From contig NZ_JASHKN010000002.1 of NCBI RefSeq assembly GCF_030056735.1, positions 730,760 to 794,759 on the forward strand: DNA of 64,000 bases, written 5' to 3'. The notes beneath the pieces are model-generated. The model was not told where the DNA came from. It was given only the letters and a program-made list of their open reading frames with translations, and ran no database searches. This document shows positions 44,198-53,615 of this stretch, piece by piece (within the stretch, counting starts at the first letter, position 1; the number at the start of each line of letters is the position of its first letter). The position numbers and the translations under genes were made by a program. This DNA comes from Rhodococcus sp. IEGM 1409. GTDB taxonomy: Bacteria > Actinomycetota > Actinomycetes > Mycobacteriales > Mycobacteriaceae.

Positions 44198-46207
44198 ATG
44201 ACCCGTCCCCCCCGACGTCGTAGTGCCAGTCGTCAAGCCGGTCCGCCTTCGCCTCCGGCTCCCGAAACGGCCGCGAAGGCCGCACCGGTAGAGGCACCAG
44301 CTGCGCAGGCGGCAGAAGCGGCCCCCGCCGCAGCCGCCCCGCCCAAGAAGGCCGCAGCAGCCAAATCTGCAGCAGCCAAATCTGCAGCAACCAAATCTGC
44401 TGCACCCAAGAAGTCGACCGAAGACAGGTCGCCACGCAAATCTTCCGGCGGCAACCGTCCGGCAGCGTCGAAGGCGGGGAACGGGCGCGGAAACAAGCGC
44501 CCTGAGAACCGTCCGGCCGTCGATCCCACGGGTCGACTCGGAACACCCCCGAAGGCGCCGGCATCAGGTCTGCGCATCGTCGCTCTCGGCGGCATCGGCG
44601 AAATCGGTCGCAACATGACGGTGTTCGAGCACCGCGGCAAGCTGCTGATCGTCGACTGCGGTGTGCTGTTTCCCGAAGACCAGCAGCCTGGCGTCGACCT
44701 GATCCTCCCGGACTTCCGCTACATCGAAGACCGTATGGACGACGTCGAAGCCGTCATCTTGACTCACGGACACGAGGACCACATCGGTGCTCTGCCGTTC
44801 TTGCTGCGCCTGCGCGCGGACATTCCGGTCATCGGCGCGAAGTTCACTCTCGCCCTCGTTGCCGCCAAGTGCCGCGAGCATCGCCTGCGACCGAACCTCG
44901 TCGAGGTCGTCGAAGGAAACAGCACCACCCACGGCCCGTTCGACTGCGAGTACTTCGCCGTCAACCACTCGATTCCCGATGCGCTCGCGATCGCGATTCG
45001 CACCGACGCCGGCGTCGTACTGCACACCGGTGACATCAAGCTCGATCAGCTGCCGCTCGACGGACGCCTGACCGACCTCGCCGGTTTCTCCCGCCTGGGC
45101 GACGAGGGTGTCGACCTGTTCCTCGTGGACTCGACCAACGCCGAGGTCCCGGGATTCGTCACGCCCGAGCGTGAAATCGGGGGAGTGCTCGACAACGTCA
45201 TCGGCAAGGCGAAGCAGCGCGTGATCGTGGCATCGTTCGCCAGCCACGTGCACCGTATCCAGCAGGTCGTCGACGTTGCCGCTCGGTACAACCGCCGCAT
45301 CGTCTTCGTCGGCCGCTCGATGGTCCGCAACATGCAGATCGCCCAGGATCTCGGCTACCTCACGGTGCCCGACGGCCTGGTCGTCGACATCGACACCGCC
45401 GCGACGCTTCCCGACGATCGCCTGGTCCTCATCTCCACGGGTTCGCAGGGTGAGCCGTTGGCAGCGCTCTCGCGGATGGCACGCGGCGAACACCGCCAGA
45501 TCAACATCCGCGCCAACGACCTGGTCGTACTCGCGTCCTCGCTGATCCCGGGCAACGAGAACTCGGTTTTTGCCGTCGTCAACGGCTTGGCCAAGCGCGG
45601 TGCCACCGTCGTGACGCAGCAGAGCGCCAAGGTTCACGTCTCAGGCCACGCCTCTGCCGGTGAGTTGCTCTACCTCTACAACGCGGTTCGGCCCACCAAC
45701 GCCATGCCTGTTCACGGTGAATGGCGCCACCTGCGTGCCAACGCCGCACTTGCCAAGGCAACCGGCGTTCCGGAAGAGCGCATCGTATTGGCCGAGGACG
45801 GCGTCGTGGTGGACATGGTCGACGGCCTCGCCGAGATCGTCGGACGGGTACCGGTCGGACACGTCTACGTGGACGGTCTGTCTGTCGGTGACGTCGGTGA
45901 GCCGACGCTTTCCGATCGCCTCGTGCTCGGTGAGGGCGGCTTCATCGCCATCACCATCGTCATCAACGAGTCGACGGGCCGCGCGGTCAGCACTCCTGAG
46001 GTGTCCGGTCGCGGTTTCTCCGACGATCCGACAGCGCTCAAGGCCGCCGCGGATCTCGTGGAATCGGACCTGGCACGGTTGGCGAGCGAAGGCGTCATCG
46101 ACGCTCATCGCATCGCGCAGTCCGTGCGCCGCGTCGTCGGACGCTGGGTCGCGGACAAGTACCGCCGCCGTCCGATGATCATTCCGACGGTCATCGCGGT
46201 TCCGTAG
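44198..46207 (+). CDS. rnj: Ribonuclease J
   Basis: A 669-residue metallo-beta-lactamase/beta-CASP nuclease with endo- and 5'-exoribonuclease activity in mRNA turnover and rRNA maturation. The zinc motif HGHEDH is at about 190-195, with LVDSTNAEVPG and GSQGEPLAAL downstream and the beta-CASP motif HVSGHASAGELL. The first 125 residues are a low-complexity Ala/Lys/Pro tail, absent from B. subtilis RNase J (about 555 residues) and partly built from AAKS repeats. It begins right after the dapA stop, matching Rv2752c-Rv2753c. Confidence 0.95.
   Translation: MTRPPRRRSASRQAGPPSPPAPETAAKAAPVEAPAAQAAEAAPAAAAPPKKAAAAKSAAAKSAATKSAAPKKSTEDRSPRKSSGGNRPAASKAGNGRGNKRPENRPAVDPTGRLGTPPKAPASGLRIVALGGIGEIGRNMTVFEHRGKLLIVDCGVLFPEDQQPGVDLILPDFRYIEDRMDDVEAVILTHGHEDHIGALPFLLRLRADIPVIGAKFTLALVAAKCREHRLRPNLVEVVEGNSTTHGPFDCEYFAVNHSIPDALAIAIRTDAGVVLHTGDIKLDQLPLDGRLTDLAGFSRLGDEGVDLFLVDSTNAEVPGFVTPEREIGGVLDNVIGKAKQRVIVASFASHVHRIQQVVDVAARYNRRIVFVGRSMVRNMQIAQDLGYLTVPDGLVVDIDTAATLPDDRLVLISTGSQGEPLAALSRMARGEHRQINIRANDLVVLASSLIPGNENSVFAVVNGLAKRGATVVTQQSAKVHVSGHASAGELLYLYNAVRPTNAMPVHGEWRHLRANAALAKATGVPEERIVLAEDGVVVDMVDGLAEIVGRVPVGHVYVDGLSVGDVGEPTLSDRLVLGEGGFIAITIVINESTGRAVSTPEVSGRGFSDDPTALKAAADLVESDLARLASEGVIDAHRIAQSVRRVVGRWVADKYRRRPMIIPTVIAVP
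44354..44398 (+). repeat. Three 15-bp tandem repeats in the RNase J tail
   Basis: GCAGCAGCCAAATCT occurs twice in tandem, followed by GCAGCAACCAAATCT with one change, encoding AAAKS/AATKS units. The near identity at DNA level points to recent replication slippage in a basic, probably RNA-binding tail. Confidence 0.85.
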
Positions 46208-46283
46208 ATTCGACACAGCAGTAGATTCGGCACAGCAGGTCGCTTCCGCTCGAACCCGGTCCGGTTCGAGTACTTTGGCGAAG

Positions 46284-46907
46284 GTGACCTTCGCTCATGA
46301 CGAACGACTCGCCCTGGTGGACAGCATGGTCGAATTCGGCCCCGATGCTCCGACACTGTGTGGGGAGTGGACCAATCGTGACCTGGCAGCGCATCTGATC
46401 GTCCGGGAGCGGCGTCTCGACGCCGCTCCCGGAATCATGTTCAGCCCCCTGGCCGGTCACACCGAGAGTGTGCGAAAGGCCGCAGCGGCGCGTCCGTGGG
46501 AGGACATCCTCGACGACGTTCGCAGCGGGCCGCCGCGGTGGTCGCCGATGTACTGGCTCGACGCGCAGGTCAACACCACGGAAATGTTCGTCCACCACGA
46601 AGATGTACGACGCGCACACCTGAACTGGGCGCCGCGTCCGTTGTCGGAGGGTCGGCAGGCTCAGCTGTGGAAGTACGCGCGGCAGATCGGCAAGATGGGC
46701 TACCGCAAAGCCGCTGTCGAGGTGATTTTCGAACTTCCGTCCGGAGAGAGCGCGGTCGTCCACAAATCCGGCTCTCGCAGTGTTGTCCTGCAGGGTGAAC
46801 CTGCCGAGTTGCTGCTTCACGCTTTCGGTCGCAACGAGGTGCAGATCGAAGCAAAAGGCGAACTCGGCGACGTTCAATCGGTGATGGCGCTCGATCGCAG
46901 TTTCTGA
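46284..46907 (+). CDS. TIGR03085-like metal-binding protein (DinB-like fold)
   Basis: A 207-residue protein with TFAHDERLALVDSMVEFGPD, LCGEWTNRDLAAHLIVRERR and TTEMFVHHEDVRRA, where the spaced His residues suit the metal site of the DinB/mycothiol-transferase-like family. TIGR03085-type proteins are actinobacterial and not assigned a reaction. GTG 46284 matches the family start best; TTG 46275 in the same frame is possible. Confidence 0.75.
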   Translation: MTFAHDERLALVDSMVEFGPDAPTLCGEWTNRDLAAHLIVRERRLDAAPGIMFSPLAGHTESVRKAAAARPWEDILDDVRSGPPRWSPMYWLDAQVNTTEMFVHHEDVRRAHLNWAPRPLSEGRQAQLWKYARQIGKMGYRKAAVEVIFELPSGESAVVHKSGSRSVVLQGEPAELLLHAFGRNEVQIEAKGELGDVQSVMALDRSF

Positions 46908-47048
46908 TCCGCCTGTTTCGATCTGCCCGTCTTTCGACCTGTACTGGGTTCGACAGACGGGTTGTGAAGATCACGTTTCGCACTCGCAACCTGTGTTGCT
47001 GGTGTTGCGGATGGTCCAGATGGGGTCGCACAGACTAGCCTGAACTCC

Positions 47049-49820
47049 ATGGCAGGTAAGTCGAGCGCCCGGGGATCCAGTACAAGCACGTCCACGTCCA
47101 GGGCATCGACCAGGTCGTCAGCGTCTGCGCCGAGCGCGAGAGCGACCGCAAAACCCCGCACATCGCGCACCACGCGGACTGTCTCGACTCCTCGAAATGT
47201 CACGACTTCGGCCAAAGCCGGTGGCCGCCCGGCGTCGGGGAAAGGCTCCAAGCCGGCGCCGAAGAAGTCGTCCGGTACGTCTTCGGCTTCGCGCCGACCC
47301 GTATCGAAAACGTCTCAACGGGCCAGCCCGTTGGCTGCGGTCGGCAAAGGGATCGGAGCCGGGTGGTCCCTGGCCGCTCGCGGAGTCGGCGCCACTACGC
47401 GCACAGTCAGCAAGGTCGGCGAGATCGAAGCCGGCCATCGCCGCGACGGAATAGCGCTCGGCCTGATCGCATTCAGCGTTGTCATCGCCGGCGGAGTCTG
47501 GTTCAAGGCCGGAGGTCCGATCGGCGGCGGCATCGACACCCTCGTGCGGGCGATCTTCGGCGCGGCTTCGGCTGTGCTCCCCATCGTCGGCGTCGGCCTC
47601 GCGATCCTGTTGATGCGCACAGAACCCAAACCTGAGATCCGACCTCGACTGATCATGGGATCGCTGCTGGTCGGTCTGCCTGCGCTCGGCCTGTGGCACA
47701 TCATCTCGGGATCACCGACAGACGCCACCGGCCGCTCCAACGGCGCAGGGTTTGTCGGATACGTCGTCGGAGGCCCGCTGACCGACGGCCTCACCGTCTG
47801 GCTGTCGGCGCCGCTGTTGGTCATCGCCGCCGCATTCGGAATCCTGCTTCTGACCGGAACCACTCTGCGTGAGGTACCGAGCAAGTTCCAGTCCTTCTTC
47901 GGTGCCTCGTATCGCTCGGACGAATACGGCGACTACGGATCCGAATTCGACGAGGACGGCGAGCACCATTACGGCGAATCTGCTTACGATCCTTCGCTGT
48001 TCGACGCCGACGGCTACCCGGTCGACACCTACGCCGAGCCGCCGCTCAAGCCCGCCAAGCGGACCAGTCGACGCGCACCGATCGACAACTACCCGACGGA
48101 CGAGTTCGAGTCCGGAGACAAGAAGACCGAAGTACTCGGTCTGTGGAACGCTGACGAAACCGCAGAGCCCGACGAGCCCGTCGTGGCTGCGCCAGCGCCC
48201 GTCGTGGAGACTCCGGCACCGCGCCCCAAGGTGCCGGCTCGTTCGGTCCCCATCGCCAAGCCCGTGCCGAAACCCGAACCGGAGCCGGAGGAGAAGGAAC
48301 ACTTCGTCACCGATCGGGTGACCGACGGCGACTACAACCTCCCGCCGACGACGTTGCTGATCGAGGGTGATCCGCCCAAGCTCCGCAGCTCTGCGAACGA
48401 CGCGATGATCGAAGCGATCAGCGAGGTCCTCGAACAGTTCAAGATCGATGCCGCCGTTACCGGATTCACCCGCGGACCGACAGTGACGCGCTACGAGGTC
48501 GAACTCGGACCCGGCGTGAAGGTCGAGAAGATCACTGCGCTCGCCCGCAACATCGCCTATGCGGTGGCAACCGACAACGTCCGCCTCCTTGCCCCAATTC
48601 CGGGTAAATCCGCGGTGGGTATCGAGGTACCGAACTCCGACCGTGAAATGGTTCGCCTAGCCGACGTGCTGAACGCGCCGAGCACCCGACGCGATCACCA
48701 TCCACTGGTGATCGGTCTGGGTAAGGACATCGAAGGTGACTTCGTCAGTGCGAATCTCGCGAAGATGCCCCACCTGCTGGTGGCAGGTTCGACCGGCTCG
48801 GGTAAGTCGAGCTTCGTGAACTCGATGCTCGTGTCACTGCTGACCCGGGCGACGCCGGAAGAAGTACGGATGATCCTCATCGACCCCAAGATGGTCGAGC
48901 TCACGCCGTACGAAGGTATCCCGCACCTGATCACGCCGATCATCACTCAGCCCAAGAAGGCAGCGGCAGCGCTGGCCTGGTTGGTCGAGGAGATGGAACA
49001 GCGCTACCAGGACATGCAGGCCAACCGAGTGCGTCACATCGACGACTTCAACTCCAAGGTCAAGTCCGGCGAAATCACCGCGCCGCTGGGCAGCGAGCGC
49101 GTCTACCGCCCGTACCCGTACATCCTGGCTATCGTGGACGAGCTGGCCGACCTCATGATGACCGCTCCGCGCGACGTCGAAGAAGCAATCGTCCGCATCA
49201 CCCAGAAAGCCCGTGCGGCCGGCATCCACCTGGTGCTGGCAACGCAGCGCCCGTCTGTCGACGTCGTCACCGGTCTGATCAAGACCAACGTGCCTTCGCG
49301 TCTGGCGTTCGCGACGTCCTCGCTCACGGACTCCCGAGTCATCCTCGATCAACCCGGCGCCGAGAAGCTCATCGGTATGGGTGACGGCTTGTTCCTGCCA
49401 ATGGGAGCGGGCAAGCCGACCCGTATGCAGGGCGCGTTCATCACCGACGAGGAAATCTCGGCGGTTGTCGACTTCGCGAAGAACCAGGCCGAGCCCGAGT
49501 ACACCGAAGGTGTCACCGCGCAGAAGGCCGGGGAGAAGAAAGACGTCGATCCCGACATCGGCGACGACATGGACGTGCTCCTGCAGGCCGTGGAATTGGT
49601 CATCACGAGTCAGTTCGGTTCGACGTCGATGCTGCAGCGCAAACTGCGCGTCGGGTTCGCCAAGGCCGGCCGACTCATGGATCTCATGGAAAATCGTGGC
49701 GTCGTCGGCCCCAGCGAGGGCTCGAAGGCACGCGAAGTTTTGATGAAGCCTGAGGAACTCGACGGTCTGCTGTGGTCGATTCGCGGTGGCGACCCGGACG
49801 CGGCACCCGCAGACGAGTAG
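47049..49820 (+). CDS. ftsK: DNA translocase FtsK
   Basis: A 923-residue septal motor that moves the chromosome terminus during division. Parts: a Ser/Thr/Lys/Arg-rich N-terminal tail (1-95), four membrane helices (about 130-280), an acidic and Pro-rich linker (280-420), the alpha/beta motor with Walker A AGSTGSGKSS at about 580 and Walker B ILAIVDELADLM, and a C-terminal winged-helix gamma domain (SMLQRKLRVGFAKAGRLMD) that reads KOPS sites. RNase J and this gene flank one small gene, near the M. tuberculosis order. Confidence 0.96.
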   Translation: MAGKSSARGSSTSTSTSRASTRSSASAPSARATAKPRTSRTTRTVSTPRNVTTSAKAGGRPASGKGSKPAPKKSSGTSSASRRPVSKTSQRASPLAAVGKGIGAGWSLAARGVGATTRTVSKVGEIEAGHRRDGIALGLIAFSVVIAGGVWFKAGGPIGGGIDTLVRAIFGAASAVLPIVGVGLAILLMRTEPKPEIRPRLIMGSLLVGLPALGLWHIISGSPTDATGRSNGAGFVGYVVGGPLTDGLTVWLSAPLLVIAAAFGILLLTGTTLREVPSKFQSFFGASYRSDEYGDYGSEFDEDGEHHYGESAYDPSLFDADGYPVDTYAEPPLKPAKRTSRRAPIDNYPTDEFESGDKKTEVLGLWNADETAEPDEPVVAAPAPVVETPAPRPKVPARSVPIAKPVPKPEPEPEEKEHFVTDRVTDGDYNLPPTTLLIEGDPPKLRSSANDAMIEAISEVLEQFKIDAAVTGFTRGPTVTRYEVELGPGVKVEKITALARNIAYAVATDNVRLLAPIPGKSAVGIEVPNSDREMVRLADVLNAPSTRRDHHPLVIGLGKDIEGDFVSANLAKMPHLLVAGSTGSGKSSFVNSMLVSLLTRATPEEVRMILIDPKMVELTPYEGIPHLITPIITQPKKAAAALAWLVEEMEQRYQDMQANRVRHIDDFNSKVKSGEITAPLGSERVYRPYPYILAIVDELADLMMTAPRDVEEAIVRITQKARAAGIHLVLATQRPSVDVVTGLIKTNVPSRLAFATSSLTDSRVILDQPGAEKLIGMGDGLFLPMGAGKPTRMQGAFITDEEISAVVDFAKNQAEPEYTEGVTAQKAGEKKDVDPDIGDDMDVLLQAVELVITSQFGSTSMLQRKLRVGFAKAGRLMDLMENRGVVGPSEGSKAREVLMKPEELDGLLWSIRGGDPDAAPADE

Positions 49821-49865
49821 CGACACATCGGCGGACAAGCCGTCGACAGACGACCGGAGGAACCC

Positions 49866-50846
49866 GTGCATGTGACGCCGTTGGCTTGGGGAATCACGAT
49901 CGTGGTGATCCTCGGCCTGTTCGTCTTCGACTTCTTCGCCCACGTCCGTACTCCACATGCGCCGACGTTCCGGGAGTCGGCATTCTGGTCGACGGTCTAC
50001 ATTTCGATAGCCATCGTCTTCGGCCTGGTCGTGATGTGGATCTGGGGCTCCACGTACGGGGGTGAGTACTTCGCCGGCTACGTCACGGAGAAGGCGCTCT
50101 CGGTAGACAATCTGTTCGTCTTCGTGATCATCATGTCGACGTTCGCCGTTCCGCGAGAGTTCCAGCAGAAGGTCCTGCTGATCGGCATCGTCCTCGCGCT
50201 GGTGATGCGCGGAATCTTCATCGGAGTCGGCGCGGCCGCTATCAACGCGTACAGCTGGGTGTTCTACCTTTTCGGTGCATTTCTGATCTACACCGCGTAC
50301 ACCCTGATCCGCGATCACGGCCACGAGAAGGAAGCGGAAGAGAAGCGCGACAGTCGCATCATCTCGCTCGTGAAGCGGGTGCTGCCCACCACCGAGGAGT
50401 ACGACGGGGATAAACTGATCACCCGGATCGACGGCAAGCGCGTCGTGACGCCGTTGTTGTTGGCGCTCATCGCAATCGGGTTCGCCGACGTGCTCTTCGC
50501 GCTCGATTCGATTCCGGCGATCTACGGTCTGACGCAGGAACCGTACCTGGTGTTCACCGCCAACGCCTTCGCGCTGATGGGTCTACGACAGCTGTACTTC
50601 CTGATCGGCGGGTTGCTCGAACGACTGGTCTACCTCTCGTACGGGCTCTCGATAATTCTGGCGTTCATCGGCGTGAAACTGGTACTGCACGCGTTGCACG
50701 AGAACACGCTCTCATTCGTCAACGGCGGTGAACACGTCTCGGTGCCGGAAATCTCGACGGCGCTCTCTCTCGGAGTGATCATCGGAGTGCTGGCGGTGAC
50801 AACGGTCGCGAGCCTGTTGAAGACTCGCGACCGGGCCGGGGAGTAA
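49866..50846 (+). CDS. TerC-family integral membrane protein
   Basis: A 326-residue protein with about nine membrane helices. The conserved acidic motifs EKALSVDNLFVF and GFADVLFALDSIPAIYG mark the TerC family, members of which are linked to tellurite resistance and, in better studied cases, to manganese export or metal loading of secreted proteins. The GTG start has CGGAGGA before it. No tellurium-resistance genes surround it, so a general metal role is more likely. Confidence 0.9.
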   Translation: MHVTPLAWGITIVVILGLFVFDFFAHVRTPHAPTFRESAFWSTVYISIAIVFGLVVMWIWGSTYGGEYFAGYVTEKALSVDNLFVFVIIMSTFAVPREFQQKVLLIGIVLALVMRGIFIGVGAAAINAYSWVFYLFGAFLIYTAYTLIRDHGHEKEAEEKRDSRIISLVKRVLPTTEEYDGDKLITRIDGKRVVTPLLLALIAIGFADVLFALDSIPAIYGLTQEPYLVFTANAFALMGLRQLYFLIGGLLERLVYLSYGLSIILAFIGVKLVLHALHENTLSFVNGGEHVSVPEISTALSLGVIIGVLAVTTVASLLKTRDRAGE

Positions 50847-50864
50847 AGCCGGGGACTGTGCCTG

Positions 50865-51149
50865 TCAGGCGCTGAACTGGCCCAGAACCGGCACCCACTC
50901 GGTGATCCGGACGTTTTCGATCAGGTCGGCGATCGCGAACGGATCGTGGGTGAAGAGAAGCGAGACGGTATCGGTGTCAGCTGCGTCGACGATGATCAGC
51001 GCGCCGTTTCCATCTGCAAACGGGCCTGACGACAACACGATCGAGCGGGAAACCAGATCGGCGAGCCACGCGCGGTGATCGCTGCGGAGTTCGTCGCGCT
51101 GAGGATTCTTCTCGGGCGCGTAGGTGTATTCGACGAGGAACAACGACAT
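50865..51149 (-). CDS. YciI-family protein
   Basis: A 94-residue alpha/beta-barrel protein of the YciI/YCII group. The conserved His and Asp occur in LRSDHRAWLADLV and LLFTHDPFAIADL. Such proteins resemble chlorodiene dehalogenase folds; most have no known substrate. It ends 19 bp from the TerC-family stop, tail to tail, and lies downstream of the acetyltransferase gene in the same direction. Confidence 0.82.
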   Translation of the reverse strand: MSLFLVEYTYAPEKNPQRDELRSDHRAWLADLVSRSIVLSSGPFADGNGALIIVDAADTDTVSLLFTHDPFAIADLIENVRITEWVPVLGQFSA

Positions 51150-51207
51150 CGTGAACCGCTTTCGGGACGGGTGATCGAGACAGGGATGTGTGAAGAGTCT
51201 GAACGGT

Positions 51208-51732
51208 TCAAAGAGTCAGGAGCATGCGAGTATTGCCGAGTGTGTTGGGTTTCACATAGCTCAGATCGAGGAACTCGGCGACGCCGGCGTCGTAGGAACG
51301 ACACATTTCGGCATAGACCTCGGCTGTGACGGGAGTGCCGTCGATCTCCGCGAATCCGTGACGGTGGAAGAACTCGGTCTCGAACGTCAACACGAACAGT
51401 CGTTCCAACTCCAATTCCTTGGCGACCTCGATGAGTTTGTCGACGACGTGGAAACCCGCACCCTGCCCCTTGGCTGTCGGATCGACTGCGACGGTGCGGA
51501 TCTCGCCCAGGTCTGCCCACAGCACATGCAGTGCGCCGCAAGCGATTACCTGGTCACCACGCTCGGCGACCCAGAACTCCTGGACGGCCTCGTACAGCGT
51601 CACGAGATTCTTCTCGAGCAGGATCTTGCCGGCGTAGATGTCGATCAGGCGCTTGATTTCGGGGATGTCCGACGTTCGCGCGCGACGCACGATCAACTGG
51701 CTCTCGGTATAGGTCGGCGCGGTCGAAGTCAT
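51208..51732 (-). CDS. argA: Amino-acid N-acetyltransferase (ArgA type, GNAT)
   Basis: A 174-residue GNAT enzyme, the same length as M. tuberculosis Rv2747, which acetylates L-glutamine/L-glutamate in arginine synthesis. The acetyl-CoA loop is TVAVDPTAKGQGAGFHVVDK, with EIRT before it and RLFVLTFETEFFHRHGF at the C-terminal core. It lies between ftsK and pgsA as in mycobacteria, but reads against them. GTG 51741 is a possible earlier start. Confidence 0.88.
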   Translation of the reverse strand: MTSTAPTYTESQLIVRRARTSDIPEIKRLIDIYAGKILLEKNLVTLYEAVQEFWVAERGDQVIACGALHVLWADLGEIRTVAVDPTAKGQGAGFHVVDKLIEVAKELELERLFVLTFETEFFHRHGFAEIDGTPVTAEVYAEMCRSYDAGVAEFLDLSYVKPNTLGNTRMLLTL

Positions 51733-51852
51733 GTGGTGCACATTAGTCAATGGCCCTACCGATATTCTAAGTCGCGTGCCTGTCCGCCCCACGCAATTCC
51801 CGCGCCGCTCGGCTGTATCCCGGGTTCGGCTCACCGCCCGCGCGGTGATCCG

Positions 51853-52494
51853 ATGAGTACCCCGCGCGATCAGACCGACGCCCATCGCGCCGCCGTCGGC
51901 CCGTCCGATGGCACACCTGTCGCGGACAACCCGGTTCCGTTGCTGAACATCGCGAACATTCTCACGATGGTGCGAATGGTTCTCGTTCCGGTGTTTCTCG
52001 TTGTTCTGTTTGTCGACGGCGGACACTCGACGTGGTGGCGTCTCGGAGCGATGGGCGTGTTCATCGTCGCCGCGATCACGGATCGAATCGACGGCCAATT
52101 GGCTCGGAAGTACGGTCTGGTCACCGATTTCGGGAAACTCATGGACCCGATCGCGGACAAGGCATTGATCGGAGCCGCGCTGATCGGGCTCTCGGTTCTC
52201 GGCGATCTGTCGTGGTGGGTGACCGGAGTGATCATCGCCAGAGAACTCGGAATCACTCTGTTGCGGTTCGCGGTGCTGCGGCACGCGGTCATCCCGGCAG
52301 GCAAGGGCGGCAAGCTCAAGACCCTCGTGCAGGCCGTCGCGATCGGGTTCTACCTATGCCCGCTGCCGAGCAGTTGGGCCATCGTCAGCGGACTGCTGAT
52401 GGCTGCTGCCGTCGTGCTGACGGTGGCGACGGGAATCGAATACATCGTGCAGGCGATCAGGCTTCGCGCCGGAGTTCGCGCAGTCGAGTCATGA
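51853..52494 (+). CDS. pgsA: CDP-alcohol phosphatidyltransferase (phosphatidylglycerophosphate synthase-like)
   Basis: A 213-residue membrane enzyme that joins glycerol-3-phosphate to CDP-diacylglycerol, a step towards phosphatidylglycerol and cardiolipin. The family motif is complete: DRIDGQLARKYGLVTDFGKL followed by MDPIADK, giving DGxxAR(8)GxxxDxxxD. About six membrane helices are visible. It corresponds to Rv2746c (pgsA3). The TGA overlaps the cinA ATG (ATGA). Confidence 0.9.
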   Translation: MSTPRDQTDAHRAAVGPSDGTPVADNPVPLLNIANILTMVRMVLVPVFLVVLFVDGGHSTWWRLGAMGVFIVAAITDRIDGQLARKYGLVTDFGKLMDPIADKALIGAALIGLSVLGDLSWWVTGVIIARELGITLLRFAVLRHAVIPAGKGGKLKTLVQAVAIGFYLCPLPSSWAIVSGLLMAAAVVLTVATGIEYIVQAIRLRAGVRAVES

Positions 52495-52988
52495 CCGACC
52501 CGCTGCTCGGACTCGGAGTGGTCGAACTCGTCGAAGCCCTCGGCGCTGCGAGGCAAACTGTCGCCGCCGCCGAATCTCTGACGGCCGGATTGTTCACGGC
52601 TGCGGTCGCGTCCGTTCCGGGGTCGAGCGCGGTGCTGCGTGGGGGCCTGGTCGTGTATGCGACCGACCTGAAAGCAACGCTGGCCGGCGTGGATCCCGAC
52701 CGCCTGGCGTCAGACGGCCCCGTGTCCGAGAGCACTGCCGTGGCTTTGGCGCTCGGCGCCCGGACGAGGTGCGGTGCCGATTGGGGTATCGGACTGACCG
52801 GAGTTGCCGGTCCGAGTCAGCAGGACGGACACCCGGTCGGAACGGTGTTTCTCGGTATCGCCGGCCCGGACGGAACCGAATGTGTAGCGCTCGCGCTTTG
52901 CGGCGAACGGTGGGAGATTCGGACAACCGCGGTCGCGACTGCCGTGTCGCGGTTGCGTGATCGTGTCGTAGAGCGTGCGGCAAGATAG
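52491..52988 (+). CDS. cinA: CinA C-terminal domain protein (NMN amidase type)
   Basis: A 165-residue stand-alone CinA/PncC domain that may hydrolyse nicotinamide mononucleotide to nicotinate mononucleotide. Family motifs: TVAAAESLTAGLFTAAVASV, GSSAVLRGGLVVYATDLK, and GIGLTGVAGPSQQDGHPVGT. It lacks the N-terminal nucleotide pyrophosphatase domain of full CinA. Start codon overlaps pgsA by 4 nt. Confidence 0.92.
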   Translation: MTDPLLGLGVVELVEALGAARQTVAAAESLTAGLFTAAVASVPGSSAVLRGGLVVYATDLKATLAGVDPDRLASDGPVSESTAVALALGARTRCGADWGIGLTGVAGPSQQDGHPVGTVFLGIAGPDGTECVALALCGERWEIRTTAVATAVSRLRDRVVERAAR

Positions 52989-53078
52989 GCTCGGGAACCA
53001 ATCGGATGTGTTCGGACGTTGACGATTGTGAAGACGTACGACCATGCACGATGAGGTCACGGATGAAGGAGGAGCGAG

Positions 53079-53459
53079 ATGGCGCTGCTATTGCGTGAGG
53101 CAATCGGTGACAGTCTCCGGCGTACGCGCGTTTCGCAGAGCCGCACGCTACGTGAGGTGTCGAACAGCGCGCGTGTGAGCTTGGGCTATCTGTCCGAAGT
53201 GGAACGTGGACGTAAGGAAGCATCGAGCGAACTGTTGGCAGCGATCTGTGATGCGCTCGCAGTCCCACTGTCCGACGTGCTGGTCGACGTGAGCGAGACC
53301 TTGGCCACGAAGAAGAGCGCTCCGGTAGCTGGTCGACAGGTCACCGAACCTGCCGTGTCGGCATCCGGCTCTGTCTCGGCTTCCGGTTCGCCGACTATCG
53401 CACGAGATACCCGCGTCGTGATTCCGGCACCGAACGCTCGAAGGTTGGCGGCGGCGTAG
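53079..53459 (+). CDS. clgR: XRE-family regulator ClgR
   Basis: A 126-residue activator of Clp protease and envelope-stress genes. The helix-turn-helix is [20 protein letters not shown], followed by [20 protein letters not shown], the ClgR-specific stretch. A Ser/Ala-rich linker precedes a C-terminal RLAAA. An LAA-like end is the kind of degron through which ClgR proteins are cleared by ClpXP/ClpCP. The start has GGAGGA at 7 nt. It heads the psp operon, as Rv2745c does. Confidence 0.92.
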   Translation: MALLLREAIGDSLRRTRVSQSRTLREVSNSARVSLGYLSEVERGRKEASSELLAAICDALAVPLSDVLVDVSETLATKKSAPVAGRQVTEPAVSASGSVSASGSPTIARDTRVVIPAPNARRLAAA

Positions 53460-53470
53460 CCACTACCGGC

Positions 53471-53498
53471 CGTAACCGATAGATTTTGTACGTAACCG
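53471..53498. promoter_or_regulatory. Direct repeat CGTAACCG in the clgR-pspA gap
   Basis: CGTAACCG occurs at 53471-53478 and 53491-53498, 20 bp start to start (two helical turns), flanked by CCGG on both outer sides. It could be a regulator site giving pspA its own promoter. Confidence 0.35.
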
Positions 53499-53551
53499 CC
53501 GGTTTCCAGCAGGTGGGGTCAGAGCAGATAGGGCGCAGCCCTTGTTTCGGT

Positions 53552-53566
53552 GCGCGACGGTCGCGC
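53552..53566. repeat. GCGCGAC-G-GTCGCGC inverted repeat before pspA
   Basis: Perfect 7-bp arms around one base, 49 bp upstream of the pspA ATG. It could be an operator half-site pair or a small mRNA hairpin. It does not match the published ClgR box closely enough to call it one. Confidence 0.35.
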
Positions 53567-53615
53567 TCCGGGTCGCGTTCGGCGCGGCGCATCAGATGGA
53601 GGCAGGATCAAACCA

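Noticed and set aside
53552..53577. ClgR box upstream of pspA
   Set aside because: The sequence is a symmetric GCGCGAC-G-GTCGCGC and lacks the GTTCGC/GCGAAC arms and spacing.
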